Origin: Congeria kusceri
Lineage: Eukaryota; Mollusca; Bivalvia; Myida; Dreissenidae
Length of the DNA stretch: 64,000 bases
NCBI GenBank assembly: GCA_027627225.1
Contig: CM051025.1
Span: 58,069,181-58,133,180, forward strand
Direction of reading: 5' to 3'
The notes under the pieces were generated by a model, which had not been told where the DNA came from, ran no database searches, and saw nothing but the letters and a program-made list of their open reading frames with translations. Both the position numbers and the translations under genes were made by a program. How positions within the stretch are numbered: the first letter of the stretch is position 1; each line of letters opens with the position of its first letter. Below are positions 31,948 to 46,900 of this stretch, one piece after another.

Positions 31948-34900
31948 CTGCGAAAGAAAGGAACAGAGAAATGCAAACAAATCGTAAGGTTTTATAATTA
32001 GTACTACAGGAATTATTGAAAATGCAGTTTTTCGAGTACATTCTCGCAGTTGAATATCAGCTTACCTTTCGGTGTCTGAATTGAGCGGGCGATGGAGGAC
32101 GCCACCCGAGACGTCTGTTTCCGGTTCCGGCAATCCCTGTATATGAAGATGCCGGCGACGACGCCGGCGGCCACTATGCCGACGACCAATAGCACTATGG
32201 CTACTATGAAGCCCGTTTCGTCTTCCTTCATCGGTTCTGTTGCTGCCGCGCTAGCCAGGTCTGGGTCAACTAAAATTTAAAATGTTTCTGAAGGTAATAA
32301 TTACGCAAAGCATATTGATTTAATTTAAGGATATTATGAGTTCTTTTTAAAAAATAAAGTTTCAATAACACGATTGTAGCAAATTATAAGATCATATTTA
32401 ACAAAGATTTAAAAAGATTGTGTCATTTAAAATAATACACCTAATTAGCGCATTAATTGTTTGAAAGCGTAAAGAAAATTTATTAATTTTAAATCATGAA
32501 TATTTGCGCTAATTAGGTTGAGATACTTTAATAATAAATAATTTCCATTAACGTTTTTAATGAAAGTCAACTTACACAGTCTTTAGTTATATTTGCATCA
32601 CATCCTTGGTAGAAAATTCCAACTCCAGAATTTGTGAAATAAACACCGCGAGTAGCCATATGAAAAAGAAACTCACGCGGAAGAACCTTCCCCCCTAATT
32701 AGCGCAAAATGTAATCACAAACGTCATCCATTATGGTCACCCCACACATGACACGTGTTTTAGATACAAATAAACCACACATTCATGTGACGCTCGTGAT
32801 TTCTTACCGCACGAGGGTGCAAGTCCGCTCCAGCCAGTGCCGTCATTTTGACACGTGCGCGTAGCCCCACCCACTAGGACGTAGTTGACGTTACACGTGT
32901 ACGTGACGGTAGTGACGTCAGAGGAGACCTCGAACATGCCGTTGGCAATAAGTGGAGGTGATTGACAAACTAAAAAAGATTGTGTTTATGGCGTCGTTTA
33001 TTATATTATATTCGTACATTCGTATACGGTTTCTTTAAAAAGATTATTCTTAAATTTAGATCATAAAAATGGCCAGAAGATCTCATAATGTTCAGCACCT
33101 ATAGACACAGGGCCTATGGCAAACAGTTGATAAAACACAGTAAATTAATCGTAATTCAACGCACTTTTTCGAGTATTCTAGTATTAAAAACAATTCAGGT
33201 TGGATAAGGTACGAACCACACGTTGGGCTTGGGCGATCCCACTTTCCGGTATCCTGACACGTTAACGTCCCCATTGACGTCAACGAATACCCAGTCATGC
33301 ACGTGTACGTCGCCATGGTCACAGTTCCTGTGGTTGACATAGCTACACTTCCGCTTGAAACTGTGTCCGGTGTTGAACATGAAACTTTTGAAATTTGAAA
33401 ATAGGCGAGAAATTATTCACAAAGGAAAGTTAATGAAAATATGTGCATTTCATTTAATATAATTATAAAGAGGATATATTGCTTAATAATTTTTACATCT
33501 TACAACATATTAGGTACTGTTTTTGTACAATATAACATCGCTGAGGTGTATGAAACATACATTATTGGGATTTTATGAAGTGTTATGTACTATAATGTCA
33601 GGGAAAAATACTTAAAGGAAGACATTTTTAATTTTTTACTTTTGATACCAATCATAGTCGGTGTTATTTGGTTTTTCCATGGCAACATATGTTTCTGCAT
33701 TCAAAGTGTTAAAGGAAAGCACCGCTTTCTTGCGTGCTGTACAAAAAACATAAGAATGCATTGCGCGCGTACAAATGTACATGTAGCTAATTGGTGTAAT
33801 ATATTGTTTTCACTTACCGGTTAGGTGCAAATATTGTTTTCACATATCGGTTATGTGCAATATATTGTTTTCACTTATCTGTTATGTGTACTATATGGTA
33901 TTTACTTATCGGTTAGGTGATGGTATTTACTTATCGGTTAGGTGATGGTATTTACTTATCGGTTAGGTGCAAGATATGGTATTCACTTACCGGTTAGGTG
34001 CAAAAGATGGTATTCACTTACCAGTTAGGTGCAAGATATGGTATTCACTTACCGGTTAGGTGCAATATATGGTATTCACTTATCGGTTAGGTGCAAAAGA
34101 TGGTATTCACTTATCGGTTAGGTGCAATATATCGGATTCACTTTCCGGTTAGGTGCAAGATATGGGATTCACTTACCGGTTAGGTGCAATATATGGTATT
34201 CACTTACCGGTTAGGTGCAAGATATGGTATTCACTTACCGGTTAGGTGCAAGATATGGTATTCACTTACCGGTTAGGTGTAATATAATGGGATTCACTTG
34301 TCGGTTAGGTGCAATATATGGTATTTACTTATCGGTTAGGTGCAAGATATGGTTTTCACTTTTCAGTTAGGTGCAAGATATTATATTCACTTATCGGTTA
34401 GGTGCAAGATATTGTATTCAATTACCGGTTAGGTGCCATACATGGTATTCACTTACCGGTTATGTGCAAGATATGGTATTCACTTACCGGTTTGGTGCAA
34501 GATATGGTATTCACTTACCGGTTAGGTGCAATATACAATATTCACTTATCGGTTAGGTGCAGTATATATAGTATATGTATTCACTTATCGGTTTATAAAG
34601 AAACCAAAATAACTAAAGCGCAAATTACCACAAGTGGGCGTGGCTGCGCTCCAAACCCCGTTTGACTGACAGGTCAGATGACTGTTTCCCTTAAGTGTGG
34701 AGCCGACATCACACCGGAAGCTGGCAAACGTGTACGTTCCGTTCGTGTTAAAGTTGACGGTACCAGTACTTGAAATCGGAAGCGTCTGACAGACGGCTGA
34801 ATAGAGTAGACGGACGTGCAGTTACAGGATATAATGTTATACATGCATTTGTATTGTTAAACACAATTAAACGCACTATTATTTATGCTTAAACACGCAT

Positions 34901-37900
34901 GGTTCAGAGACTTGGACCTGTTGGTCGTAAAGACTATGAGAATAAACGCTTGAACTAATTCCTCTATTCCTGTATGTATCCTTGTTTTAGTTCGCAAACA
35001 TCATTCAGTAATATATAATCTATTTAGCATGATTCCAGCTTGCACATTTTTCACAATCCAATAAAATATAGGTATACATAAAGGCCAATATCACGTTACT
35101 TTTGTCGAGCCATATTTGAGTACGTGTAAAGTATAATCCAGTATTTGCTACGATAAGGAGCCTAACTGAAATCGACTCTTTGTCTTTACAAGGTCAACAG
35201 CGACATAATCATTGAGGTATATTCAATAATGGATACCAGTATGGCTGTTTCAATACTCACTACAGGACGGGTCCGCGCCCTCCCACCCACTTCCGTCGGT
35301 CATACAGAGTCTGTAGGCCAGGCCGCTTAGCGAGTACCCGACGTCACATCGGTACATCGCCACCGTGTTGCCGGCGCTATCCGACACCGACACGCCGCCG
35401 TTTGCTATTGTCTGCGGGAAATTGCATTCTGTGAATAAAGCAGAAAGTAAATATCTCAGTTTTTCCACAAACAACAGATACAGCAGACTGATACGCAAAA
35501 TACAAAATACGATATATCCCGTACTCTGTAGACGTAAAATTGTGTCCAGGACCAGTACTCTTAAAGCAGCGGTCCAGAAATATGTTGATACAAATAAAAC
35601 TTTGGAGAAATCGTTTCAAGTGGACATCTTACCGATCAAAATACAGAAAACGCATCGAAATCGGTCAAATAATAACGTTTTGTTAACTTTTTATCGTAAC
35701 ATTTTCTGTATGCGATAGCTGGTGATGCCTCTGGAGTAAATTGGCATGTACATCAGTGTATATTCCGTTCGTACCAAGCGTTTTCGAACATAGACATTAT
35801 TAGAAACAGTTTTCAGTCGAATAAACGTCATTAACGTTCATTACAACTAATGCCAATTTAAGATGTATTGAATTACATTCTAAGGACTGCGGCTTTAAAG
35901 ATCCGAAGGAAGTTGTATATACTATGCTAAAGACAAATGAAGATTTTATGGCTAAGGATAAGACTTGACTTAAGATGTTTCTGGAATATGGCCCCAGAAC
36001 TTCAATCACGTTATATTTTACAATATCAAGTACACGTATCACGTTAAATCATTATACATCTACACACTCAGGATGCCCACTTACTGCACGTGGGGGTTGA
36101 CTTGTCCCAACTTCCGTCCGTCTTGCACATGAGTAGATTCGAGCCGCTGATGTAATATCCGGTCTGGCACGAGAACGAGGCCGTGGTGACACTGCCTGTG
36201 GAACTGACATTCACGCTGCCGCTGCTGGGGTCAACTAGATCCGGGCACTTCGCTGGAGCGGAATAAAATGGCATGTAATTACGCTGCATGTGCGTAAAGT
36301 GTCGTCCCGGATTAGCCTGCGCGTACTGCACAGGCTAATCCGGGACGGCACTTTCTGCTTGTATGGTATTTTCTGGTTCAATGAAGTCTCTTTTAAACAT
36401 AAAGCTACTGAAGGCGGAAAGTGTCGACCCGGATTAGCCTCTGCGGACTGCACAGGCTGATCCGGGACGACACTTTACGCACATGCATTAAGCCTGATTT
36501 TCCAACGACACGCCTCAATTATATACAAAACATACGACATTATACAGTGGACAAAACCTACAGGTATACACACCGATAACAAAATAAAGATCTTGAAATA
36601 TTGGTTCTTTTTCCGACTGTCTGAACTGCATAATATTAAAAACGTTAAACGGTTGCTAATATACCTTAAAATACAAATTTCGCTTGACTTTAACAAGTCA
36701 AAATACCCGAAATACTGTTACCAGCGCGACACTGTGTCTGTGCAACGCTGGGGCGTAAAAAAGTTATTGATTTCCGCTTACCCCAACCCACCCCCCACCC
36801 CCCGCCCCTCTAATTTTTCCCACCGACCCTAAACGTTTTTTTTTGTTCGCCTAACGATCATTAACTTTTTCTGATTTTCGGTGAAAGGAGCAGTTTTCGC
36901 TAATATGCGGCTTTTTGGTAATAAGCAAACATTTCGAATTAGTCTGCGTGAAACAGGTGCTCTTGGTAATGGCATACCGTAAGATACAGTTTCTTTGACT
37001 GGAGGCGTTTAAACATTTGAGATGCAGTCCAATATACCTAAACTGTGTGGTGAATATGCCGCGAAGAAAAAAAAGTTAAAGATCGCCCCCCCGCCTTAGA
37101 TTTTTTGGAGAGGTAAGCGGAAACCAACAATTATTTTTTGGACCTGATTGTACTTGTCTGTCCCGTGCCACATACCACATTGAGGCGGTGCGAACTCCCA
37201 TGTGCCGTCACTCCTGCACGTGATAGGGGACACGCCGTTGAGGGTGTAGCCGTTGAGGCAGGTGTAACTTGCCTTGGTCTTTAGTCCGTCTGTGGTCCGA
37301 GTGACGTTGCCCCCTGTTGGGGACTGAAGTGTGACGCACGTGGCTGCAAGTAATTTGCGGGATTAAGAATCAGAATAATGGTGTAGTGAGTGTCATTTGA
37401 GGGTATCCTTTCAATATTTTTACTTTCATATACATTGATTTAATAAAATCAGACACACTTAAAACCATATCGTTAACAAAACCAGATCCGTAAAAGAGAT
37501 ATCAGGTTTGTTTTTGCGGGCAAATTATATCAACTTGGTAATACTTGTGTATTGAAGCAAGAGTAACTGTAAACTGTTCGTTTGGGATTAATGATTAGAA
37601 GAGAAAACCAATCAGTTTTTCTTTCCTGTGTTTTAACTATCGGAAATGAGTAGAAACCTAGTTTGGGTTGTCTTGAACCAACATCACATGCATTGTAGTT
37701 TCCTACCAGACCTGTAAGTCAGAAAACCTAAATAGTTATATTAAAAAGAACAAATAAATTACATGTATATTGAATATGTGTGTCCTGAGTTAAATGTACA
37801 ATAAAAGCTCTGAACACCCGCTTAATTCTTACTGCACGTGGGGTCTGTGCCACTCCAGCCACTTCCGGTTTTGCTACATGTCCGGGAGCTGACCCCGCTG

Positions 37901-40900
37901 ATCGAGTAGCCGACATGGCACATGTAGGTGGCCGTACTTCCGTCGGAAGTGACGTTGCCGTTCGTGATGAACTCCGGACCTATACACGCTGAAAACCAAT
38001 GAATCGCATTAACCTTTATAAACGATTCCATTTAGTGCCGAGTTCAAACAAAACATTATTAACCAATCATCGATTGACAGTTATCTACCAGAACGGATGC
38101 AAAAGCGTTGTTTTCTGTATGAAACAGCTGTCTATTTATTGTACATTTCAAGAAAAAAAATCGTGTTTTTTTTAAACTTAAATCACTATGTCAGTGATTA
38201 CATCGTTAAAAATAAACACTGGTTCCAAACTTCTCAGGTCTAAAAGCTAATTTAATTGCATATCAAAAAGTGGACGCGATCACAAACTTCACAGATAATG
38301 TGAAGAATAAGACTTTGATGTGTGAATAATAATTTTCACACCTTCCCGTGTTCATAAAGGATTGACTGCAGGATCAAGATCAATCTTACCTGATCTTGAT
38401 CTTACAGATCAACTGAGCCGAATGTTGAAAAGTTAATTTTCGAAAATACTTTTTTTTCTAGATTAAATAAACATGAATGTTTTTTACGTTTTTGATGAAA
38501 TTCTTCATATATGATAGAAATTGATTGTTCATAATCATGTATAATATATATTTGACCAACAATTACATGTGGATGCCATTTTGGAGACTGATTCAGAAAT
38601 ATCTGGCTCAAGTTCATCTGGAACCTAAAAATCAGGCTTCACTTGGTTTGTGAACACAGGGCCTGTGAAGAATGAGATCCAATTTTTCACAAATGTGAAA
38701 CATATCATTTATGAAAAATATGGTCCTATAAAGCAGTTTGTGTACTGAGATACATGTATATATGTAGCAGCTATACGATCTGAAATTGTGTGAATGCATA
38801 TTACGAAATGAATAAAACTGTGAAAGAGGAAAAAAGTTTTAATAATGATAACAACCTTAACTACATTCAAAATATAACATATTCTTTAATTGTATGACCT
38901 GCACATCTGGTGTTTGACAACCGGAAACTTACTGCAAGTGGGTGCCGAGAGGCTCCAACTTCCGTCCGGGTTGCACAGACGGATGGTGACGCCGTTCAAG
39001 TTATATAATGACGAGCATGAGTAGGTGGCGCTCGTCTTGGTTCCTGACGTCAGAAGTGTCACGATCCCGCTTGACGGGTTGTCTAGTGTAGCGCACTTTA
39101 CTGGAATTTGTTGCAGATAAAAGCGTGTAACCAGTTGATTCCCGAAATGGTTTATTCTCTCAAGCTAAGTTTCCGATACGTTATTATTATATGTGTATTT
39201 GAATACTAGAAAGTATTGTTTTACCACAAGTCGGCTGCACGGTGTTCCAGTTTCCGGACGACTCACACGTTAGTTGGCTCACGCCGCTAATCGTAAAGCC
39301 AACGTTACATGTATATGTCGCTGACGTCACTGTTCCAGTAGTTGATAACATATAATTGCCTCCAATTACGCTAGTTAACGTCACACACGTTCCTGTAAAT
39401 GAACAGACAAATTAGTCAATTTTGCACAACGCTTCGTTTTCAACATTTTCACAATTTAGCCAAAGTACTACTGTAAGCTTTGGTCTTAAGATTAAACTTG
39501 AAATTTACAAATGAACAAGATAGGTGACTATAATTATCTCTTACAATTTTGTCCGTATTTATTTCCGTATTATTATTTCCGTATTTGTTTTGCATCATAT
39601 TAGACCACGTTCACTTCAAAGAAATTCGATGCAGACTGTTTCTGTCTATTTTTTTCCTTTCACGCTTAATGAAGCAATGCTTCAAAGAGAAAAGAAAAAA
39701 AACTACATACTGCACGTTGGATTATAGCCACTCCAGCCACTTCCGTCCGACTGGCAAGTGCGGATTGCCGAGCCGTTGATGGTTGACCCGATGTTGCACG
39801 TGTATATCGCCACCTCGCCGTTAGCGTTGACACTTCCGTCCGAGGGGTTGCTGGGGTTATCACAGGCTGGAATAGTTGAATTAGATGTTTGTAAGAAATT
39901 TTAACTTTGTTTACAGTTTAGTTTGTGATTTTTTTTTCTCATTATTTACTCGAAACAATATTTATGCTGTGGTAATATGTACATCAGCAATATGTATAAA
40001 TTATTGAGAGAAAAAACATCTATACTTACGAGGGGACTGTCTGATTTTTATTTATTTATTTCAGGTCTCTTTCGTTACTTACTATCAAAACACCCTTTTA
40101 TATAGCATAAAAACGTCAACATCGACAAAAAACTATTTCTTTCATCGAAAGAATGCACACATATATTTTCTGTCGATAATAAGCGAAGTATTATTTTAGT
40201 TTTAAATTTCTCTCTTATAACGCATCATTAGAGTCAATGGACATATATATTGACATATAATTTTTGCACAAAATCATACAGTCCCTCTTGTGGCGTATTT
40301 AACGTGGCGCCACCTAGTGGACGATACAGGCTAACAGTAAAATTCCGATCAGCAGATATTGTCAGACCTACAAAAAGTGAGTGCGTGATACATGTGGCAA
40401 AAACTGATGCCACCATTAGTAGAGATAAACGCATCATTATAGAGCTGGCAACGAGACAAGCATAACTTACAACAGTTCGAGTTTGTCCCGTCCCAGTTCC
40501 CGTCTGCTAAGCACGTGCGATTCGCCACTCCCTGTAGCGTGTATCCCGGGCTGCACGAGTACGTTGCCTTGGTAACCTGACCGTTCGTGGACAGCGTCGC
40601 CGTGCCGCTCAGTGGGTTCGTCAGCGGCTTGCAAACGGCTGAAGATAAAACGGCAACGTTAAACACCAGTTCAAATCGAAAAACACATTTCGCCAATTTA
40701 ATGTGCATGGTCCCGTCACCAAAACGGTTTTCTTTATTAAAATATTTATATTTCGTTATAATGTTATTTTCGATTTATCAATTTGATATGGTTTGAGGTT
40801 TAATCTTAAACAGACCTAAGACAGTATAAAAAAAATTCACAAAGTTCCGTATTTGCTAAATCACAAACATCAAGTATTGTTAACGTGTAGCTTTAGTGTG

Positions 40901-43900
40901 AAATACTGAAAACGTTGTATTACGGCATATTTTCAGATTCATCATACCATAGCTAGGATTAATGTCCTCTAATAAAACATATCATAAAAGCCCTCTTACT
41001 ACAAGTAGGTTGGACGTCATTCCAAGCTCCGGTCACCGTGCACGTCGCTGAAGATATCCCACTCAACGTATAGCCATTAGAGCACGTGAACGTCACTGAC
41101 GTCACCGTACCGTTTGTAGATAACGAAAACGTCTGTCCACTGAATGACGTCAGCGTCTGACATTGGGCTGAAAACAATAATTTTGGCGTGTCGTGGGAAC
41201 ACCGGACTTAGGCTAATCCAGGACGACACTTTCCGCTTTTATGGTATTTTCTCTTCTAAACATAAATCCGGGACGACACTATACGTACATGCATTAAGCC
41301 CGGTTTTCCCACGACACGCCTCTTATACCTCTTTGCATTATTGTGAACTTATTTTTTTGTTCATATAAAGTGGTGAAGTGCATTGCACTTTTATCAATTA
41401 AAGTACATTGCATTTTGTATTCGATTCCTCTGGCATTCATGTAGCCCTTAGGTCTTGTATTTACCACGATTTAAGGGTCTGGGATCGTATTCCAGAAACA
41501 TCTTAAGTAAAATCTTATCCGTAGCTCTTAAATTGACATTTTACTTTGGCATTTTATTCCACTCAAACCTAAAATTGTGCTTATTGTTCACTAATTATAA
41601 ACTTATTATTAACTACTTTTTACTTAACTGTAATTTGATTCAATAATTTATATGTACTTGTAAAAATGTTACCTTACAAAAATCAGAACTTGAATGAAAA
41701 TAATTTAAGGTAAGCTTACGATGTTTCTGGAATACAGCTCCTGGGCCCATATTTCAGAAACATCGTAAGTGTATCTAAAAACTTTTCGCTTAAGTTCCAA
41801 TCTTTGATAGGTAATAATTTTAAAACTACATATAAATTAATGATTCCAATTACAGTTAAGTACATAGTAGTAAATAATAAGTTGATAGTTTAGCAGAATT
41901 TCATGAATACATGGAATACAATGCTTAAGGAAAATGACGATTTTACGGCTAAGGATAAGATTTCACTAAAGATGTTTCTGGAATACGACCCCTGGGAACA
42001 GTACACATAAATTCAGAAAAAAAATTACGAGAGTCCCCAAACTGTTTGACGCCAAGCTATGAACCGAATATCCAAACTATGCGTTGAAAAAAGAGATTAA
42101 CGACAGATTTATATTCTACCGCAGGTGGGGTTCGAGCTGTCCCACGTCAGCCCGTTTTGACACATCCTCGCCCTGACGCCGCTCAACGTGTATCCGGCGT
42201 TGCAGGAGAACGTGGCCAGAGTGCCGTTACTGTTCACCGTCACACTTCCGTTAGCCGGCGTAGGTGGGACTGCGCAGTCTGCAAAATTTGCTATCAATTA
42301 TAAACGTTATCTGATTTTCGGGAAAAAAGTTTTCGCTAATATTACAAGTTTCTTACCAGAAATCTCTTTTTATATGACCTTATTTATAGTTAAGATACAG
42401 TTTTTTGGGGGGAGGCGTTTAAACATTTTACATGCAGTCCAATATACTTAAACTGTGTGGTGAATATGCGGCGAAGAAAAAAAAAATACAGAAAAAACAG
42501 TTATATTTATCCTCCACTCCTAGATTTTTTGGAGATGTAAGCAGAAACCAATTTTGGCCTTATGTACCATATATTGCGTAACTAGTTACAATGGTATCTC
42601 CCATAGTTGTCACCCTTATTAATTGCATAGTGCTTTTTAACCCGTTTTAATTACGGTCGTTATATTTACAATACTGTTTAACTGAACCCACTACAGGTAC
42701 AGGTACACATCGTTTAGAGTAACACTTGTAAACAATAATAATTGTTTACTAGACTCAAGTTATGCATTTATGATATTTGCAACATCAATACGTACTGCAA
42801 AACGGTTCAGATCCCGCCCATGTGTTGTCCGCCTGGCACAAACGCGTCACGTAGCCCCACAACGTATAATTTGCCTGACACGTGTACCTCGCTGTCGTAA
42901 CAGATCCGTTCGTTGTTATGAAGACGATACCACGTGGTGGGTTGCTTAGTGTTGGACACTTTTCTAGCAGTATTTAAAATATATTAGAGACACCTTTAAT
43001 ATTTTATATTGTAAATAATTGTGTTTTAGAGTGAACATTTGTAATACTGAAAACGCAACTATGCATGTGTCAGTTTTTTAACACATTTACAAATTCATCA
43101 CATTGCTTGAGCTTTTACATTACAAATAAAACACACTAATAAACTAAATTTTGAAAAGTACTTTGCAAAAAATATTACCATGATGGATGTTTATATATTC
43201 ATTTCGACAAGTGTCTTATATTAAATGACGTAAGTTTGCCTTTATTTTATTTAAACGCGTCGTCATATCATTATTGTGTAAATGTATAAGTTCATATGTC
43301 AAATAGTAATCAATGTAATCAAAATTATCAAAAGTTTTTGTTTAATTTATAGGCTATCTTGTTTACAAACGTTTCTGCTAAATGATACGTTGGTAAATTG
43401 TACGTGATGGAAAGCATGCTTGTACTTACGACAGGAAGCTGTAATGAATAAAAATATATTCTGAAAATCCATCTATATTCGTTGTGTTCAAGAAAACTAA
43501 GGAAAAATACTGTAATAGCATTTTGCGTTTTCCCGAAAAACGACTAATTTGCGCGGTCTTCAAATCACGCATTTCTTTTTTCCGTTCTCTATACTATTTA
43601 AATAAAATGCACACAATGAAAATCATACTATTTAAATATAACAATAGAATTAGGTTACGTAAACAATACAAAGTTAAATTGTCCGCTTAAGACTTATTGA
43701 CAGAATAGGCCGTTCACTTTTTTCCCAGTCAGTGGACACACAAACATAACAATTAATATACCAGTTCTTCTGTGTAGGATCATATATTTGAAAAATCATA
43801 TGTAGCGCGTCGTGAGAAAACCGGTCTTAATACATGTGCGTAAAGTGTCGTCCGGCATTAGTCTGTGCAGTCCGCACAGGCTAATCCGGGACGGCACTTT

Positions 43901-46900
43901 CCGCTTTTATGGTATTTTCTGTTTCAAGGAAGTCTCTTCTAACCATAAATCCACTTTAAGCGGCAAGTGCCGTCCTGGATCAGCCTGTGCGGACTGCACC
44001 GGCTGATCCGGGACGACACTTTACGCACATGCATTAAGATCGGTTTTCTCACGACGCGCCACATATTTTTCACACATCTGTGAAAAATAGGATCTTATTT
44101 GTCACATTTTTAAGTGTAAAGAATGTGATTGGCCAAAAACGCGGTATGCGTGAGGGTCACAGAAGAATATGACTGCACTGCATATAAAAACCTGGATGCG
44201 ATCACAAACTTCACAGAAAATATAAAGAATAAGATTGTGATGTTTGAAGAATGAGATCTCAATTTTCTCACCTATGAAGAATGAGATCCAATTTTTCACA
44301 CATGTGAAAAATATTATTTGTGACAAATATGGTCCTACACTGCTGTAAGTTTTAAACATTTTGTAAACAGATACTGGAGCTGATGTGTTTGGATGTCTTT
44401 GGACGTGTATAAATTGACATGGACCGGCGGCCTACGTTACTAATACTAGTAGATGAAATAAATATCACTACAATAAAACATTCGGAGATCACAGACAAAA
44501 GCCACGGCTGTCTGGCCTATCCATGGGGTATTCCACCCTGTGTATTGATCCAACATAAAATCTGCAATCTTTTCTCTCAGCTGGCTGAGCAATGGCTGAG
44601 TGCACTGTTTCAATTGCAGCAGTGTATTGATCTCCGCTGATAAGTGTCGCAGAACTGTGTCCACACTGTGACCACAGCAGGGTTCCAATACACAGGAGTA
44701 CAATACCCCAGATTTGGGGGACGGGGTCAAATAAAGAAGGATTAAACTAGGCCTTTAAAGGCCTAGTTTAAGGAATGTCTGGTGTCTCCGTGTGTTATTC
44801 CACTCTGTGTATTGGTCCCCCATAAAATCTCTTGTCATTATATGCAATATTTTCTCTGAGCTGATTGGATAATGGCTATGTGCACTGTCTACTCTGCAGC
44901 AGTGTATTAATATCAGCCGATAAGGGTCGCCACACTGTGACCACAGCAGGCTGCCATACACAGGGGTACAATATCCCAGCAGGCTGCCATACACAGGGGT
45001 ACAATATCCCAGCAGGCTGCCATACACAGGGTACAATATCCCAGCAGGCTGCCATACACAGGGGTACAATATCCCAGATTTGGAGGGGAGGGTTAAATAA
45101 ATAAGGCTTAAACTAGGCCTTTAAGACAGCTCAGTCCCCTATGCGTTTTACAGATACTTACTTATACGACATGATATGGCAATTTGCCGTTCTCCCAATA
45201 ATAAAGTACCATAACAAATCATGTATCCAGACGATGATTCAGATCCCCACCAAAATTTTAATGATGTGTTAATTGGTCCATTTTTTACCTTCTCAGAAAA
45301 ATTTCATGCAAGTCCGTTCATAATTTTTTGACAAACCGAAGTCGGGGAAAACCGGAGATCATAGAACATGTACACCAGATTTAAGTAAAGCTGTACACAT
45401 GCATACCTGCACGAGAGGTCAATGGCATCAGCCTTCCACCGATGTTATTTCCGGAATTCGTTGTGGGGAGCGCTGCCGGCGTCTGACCTGCTCGGCACTG
45501 CTGTGGCGAAAGGGAAGCGCCACTAGCGTTCGACCAGACTGCCTGAAAGCAAGTGGATTATTATCATCTTTACTTGACCTTCCTGTCTAATAACATCAGG
45601 TAAAAATATCACTAAATCTATATTTATCATACTTTTATATCAGTGTAGGCATAATATTAACGTGCAATGAATTTGGAATATTCAGTATCTTAAGAATGAT
45701 TTCACATCAGTAAAATAAAATTTAAACGCTGACAGTGTAGATAGACTGTTGGCGACAAAAGAAACTAATAGCATGTGAATTATGAGTGCATTTTTGCTAA
45801 AGGAAACACTTGAATGAAGTTCGATTTCCCACTTTTAAACTGGATAATATGGCTTCTTATTCAGTACACGACATCATAATAAACACTTATTTGTTAGTAA
45901 CGAACAAATATTTTTTCAAGCTAATTATCTAATGCAAACGGAATTATATACATGCCAGTTAACACGTTAATGTGCAACGAGCCATGCAGAATAACCGATA
46001 AAGCGTGGTAGTTAGGAGCAAAAGTCAAAAGTAGGTCAATGGAGGCGTGTTCTCGATTTTCCATACTACAGTTTAAAATTAATGCATTGCAGTAATTTGT
46101 TGTCAAAACATTCAGAATAGGACTCGGTACCAAGGAATAACACTTTCACAAAGAATCAAAATACCTGACGTAGCGCATTATTAAGTGGCCTTATTCCAGG
46201 ACACCCAACAGGGGCGTCATTAATTTGACGTAATATTTTTAATAAATTGACTTTTTTAGAACTGCAATCGTATTCAATCAAATGATATACATATTATAAT
46301 ACACATTGTATGCATGATATTAAATAATTAAAAGGTAAGAACACATTCGTGTTGAAGGACACGTTCAGATTTCGATTTACTGACTCGTACCCTGCAAAGA
46401 AAAGAAGTAGTTCCGCGATACCTTTTTGGAAATTACACTCTCAAAAGACCGTTGGCTTCTGCCAATAGTCTAATTACAAAGGTGTACATAAGTACGGTCA
46501 TAAAATGGACAAAGTAGTTTTTTTCTTACTTACTATGCACGTGTATTTATAAAAGTTATTGTTGTCAATCGTGGTATCTGCGTCATTTCCGTTGAAAACT
46601 GTGACGTAATTGATGTCGTTCATGTATATGTTGTTCACGCACCACACAGTGTCCGACTCTGAAATGTTCAACTACAAAACTGCACTTATATGCGAATGTA
46701 TATATGACATCCACAGGCGGTTATAGGATTTGGCAATTTGGGCTGCGCGGTATCATCGTTAAGCTGTTTGGATTGATTCTAAAGACGTGTACTAGTTTTC
46801 TGTGGGACATAGATCTTATGCTAGGTTCCCACTATCGTGCGATCCGTCACGAACGCCACGATTGGCCACTCGTGGCTGATCGTGGTATTTCTCTGAGATT

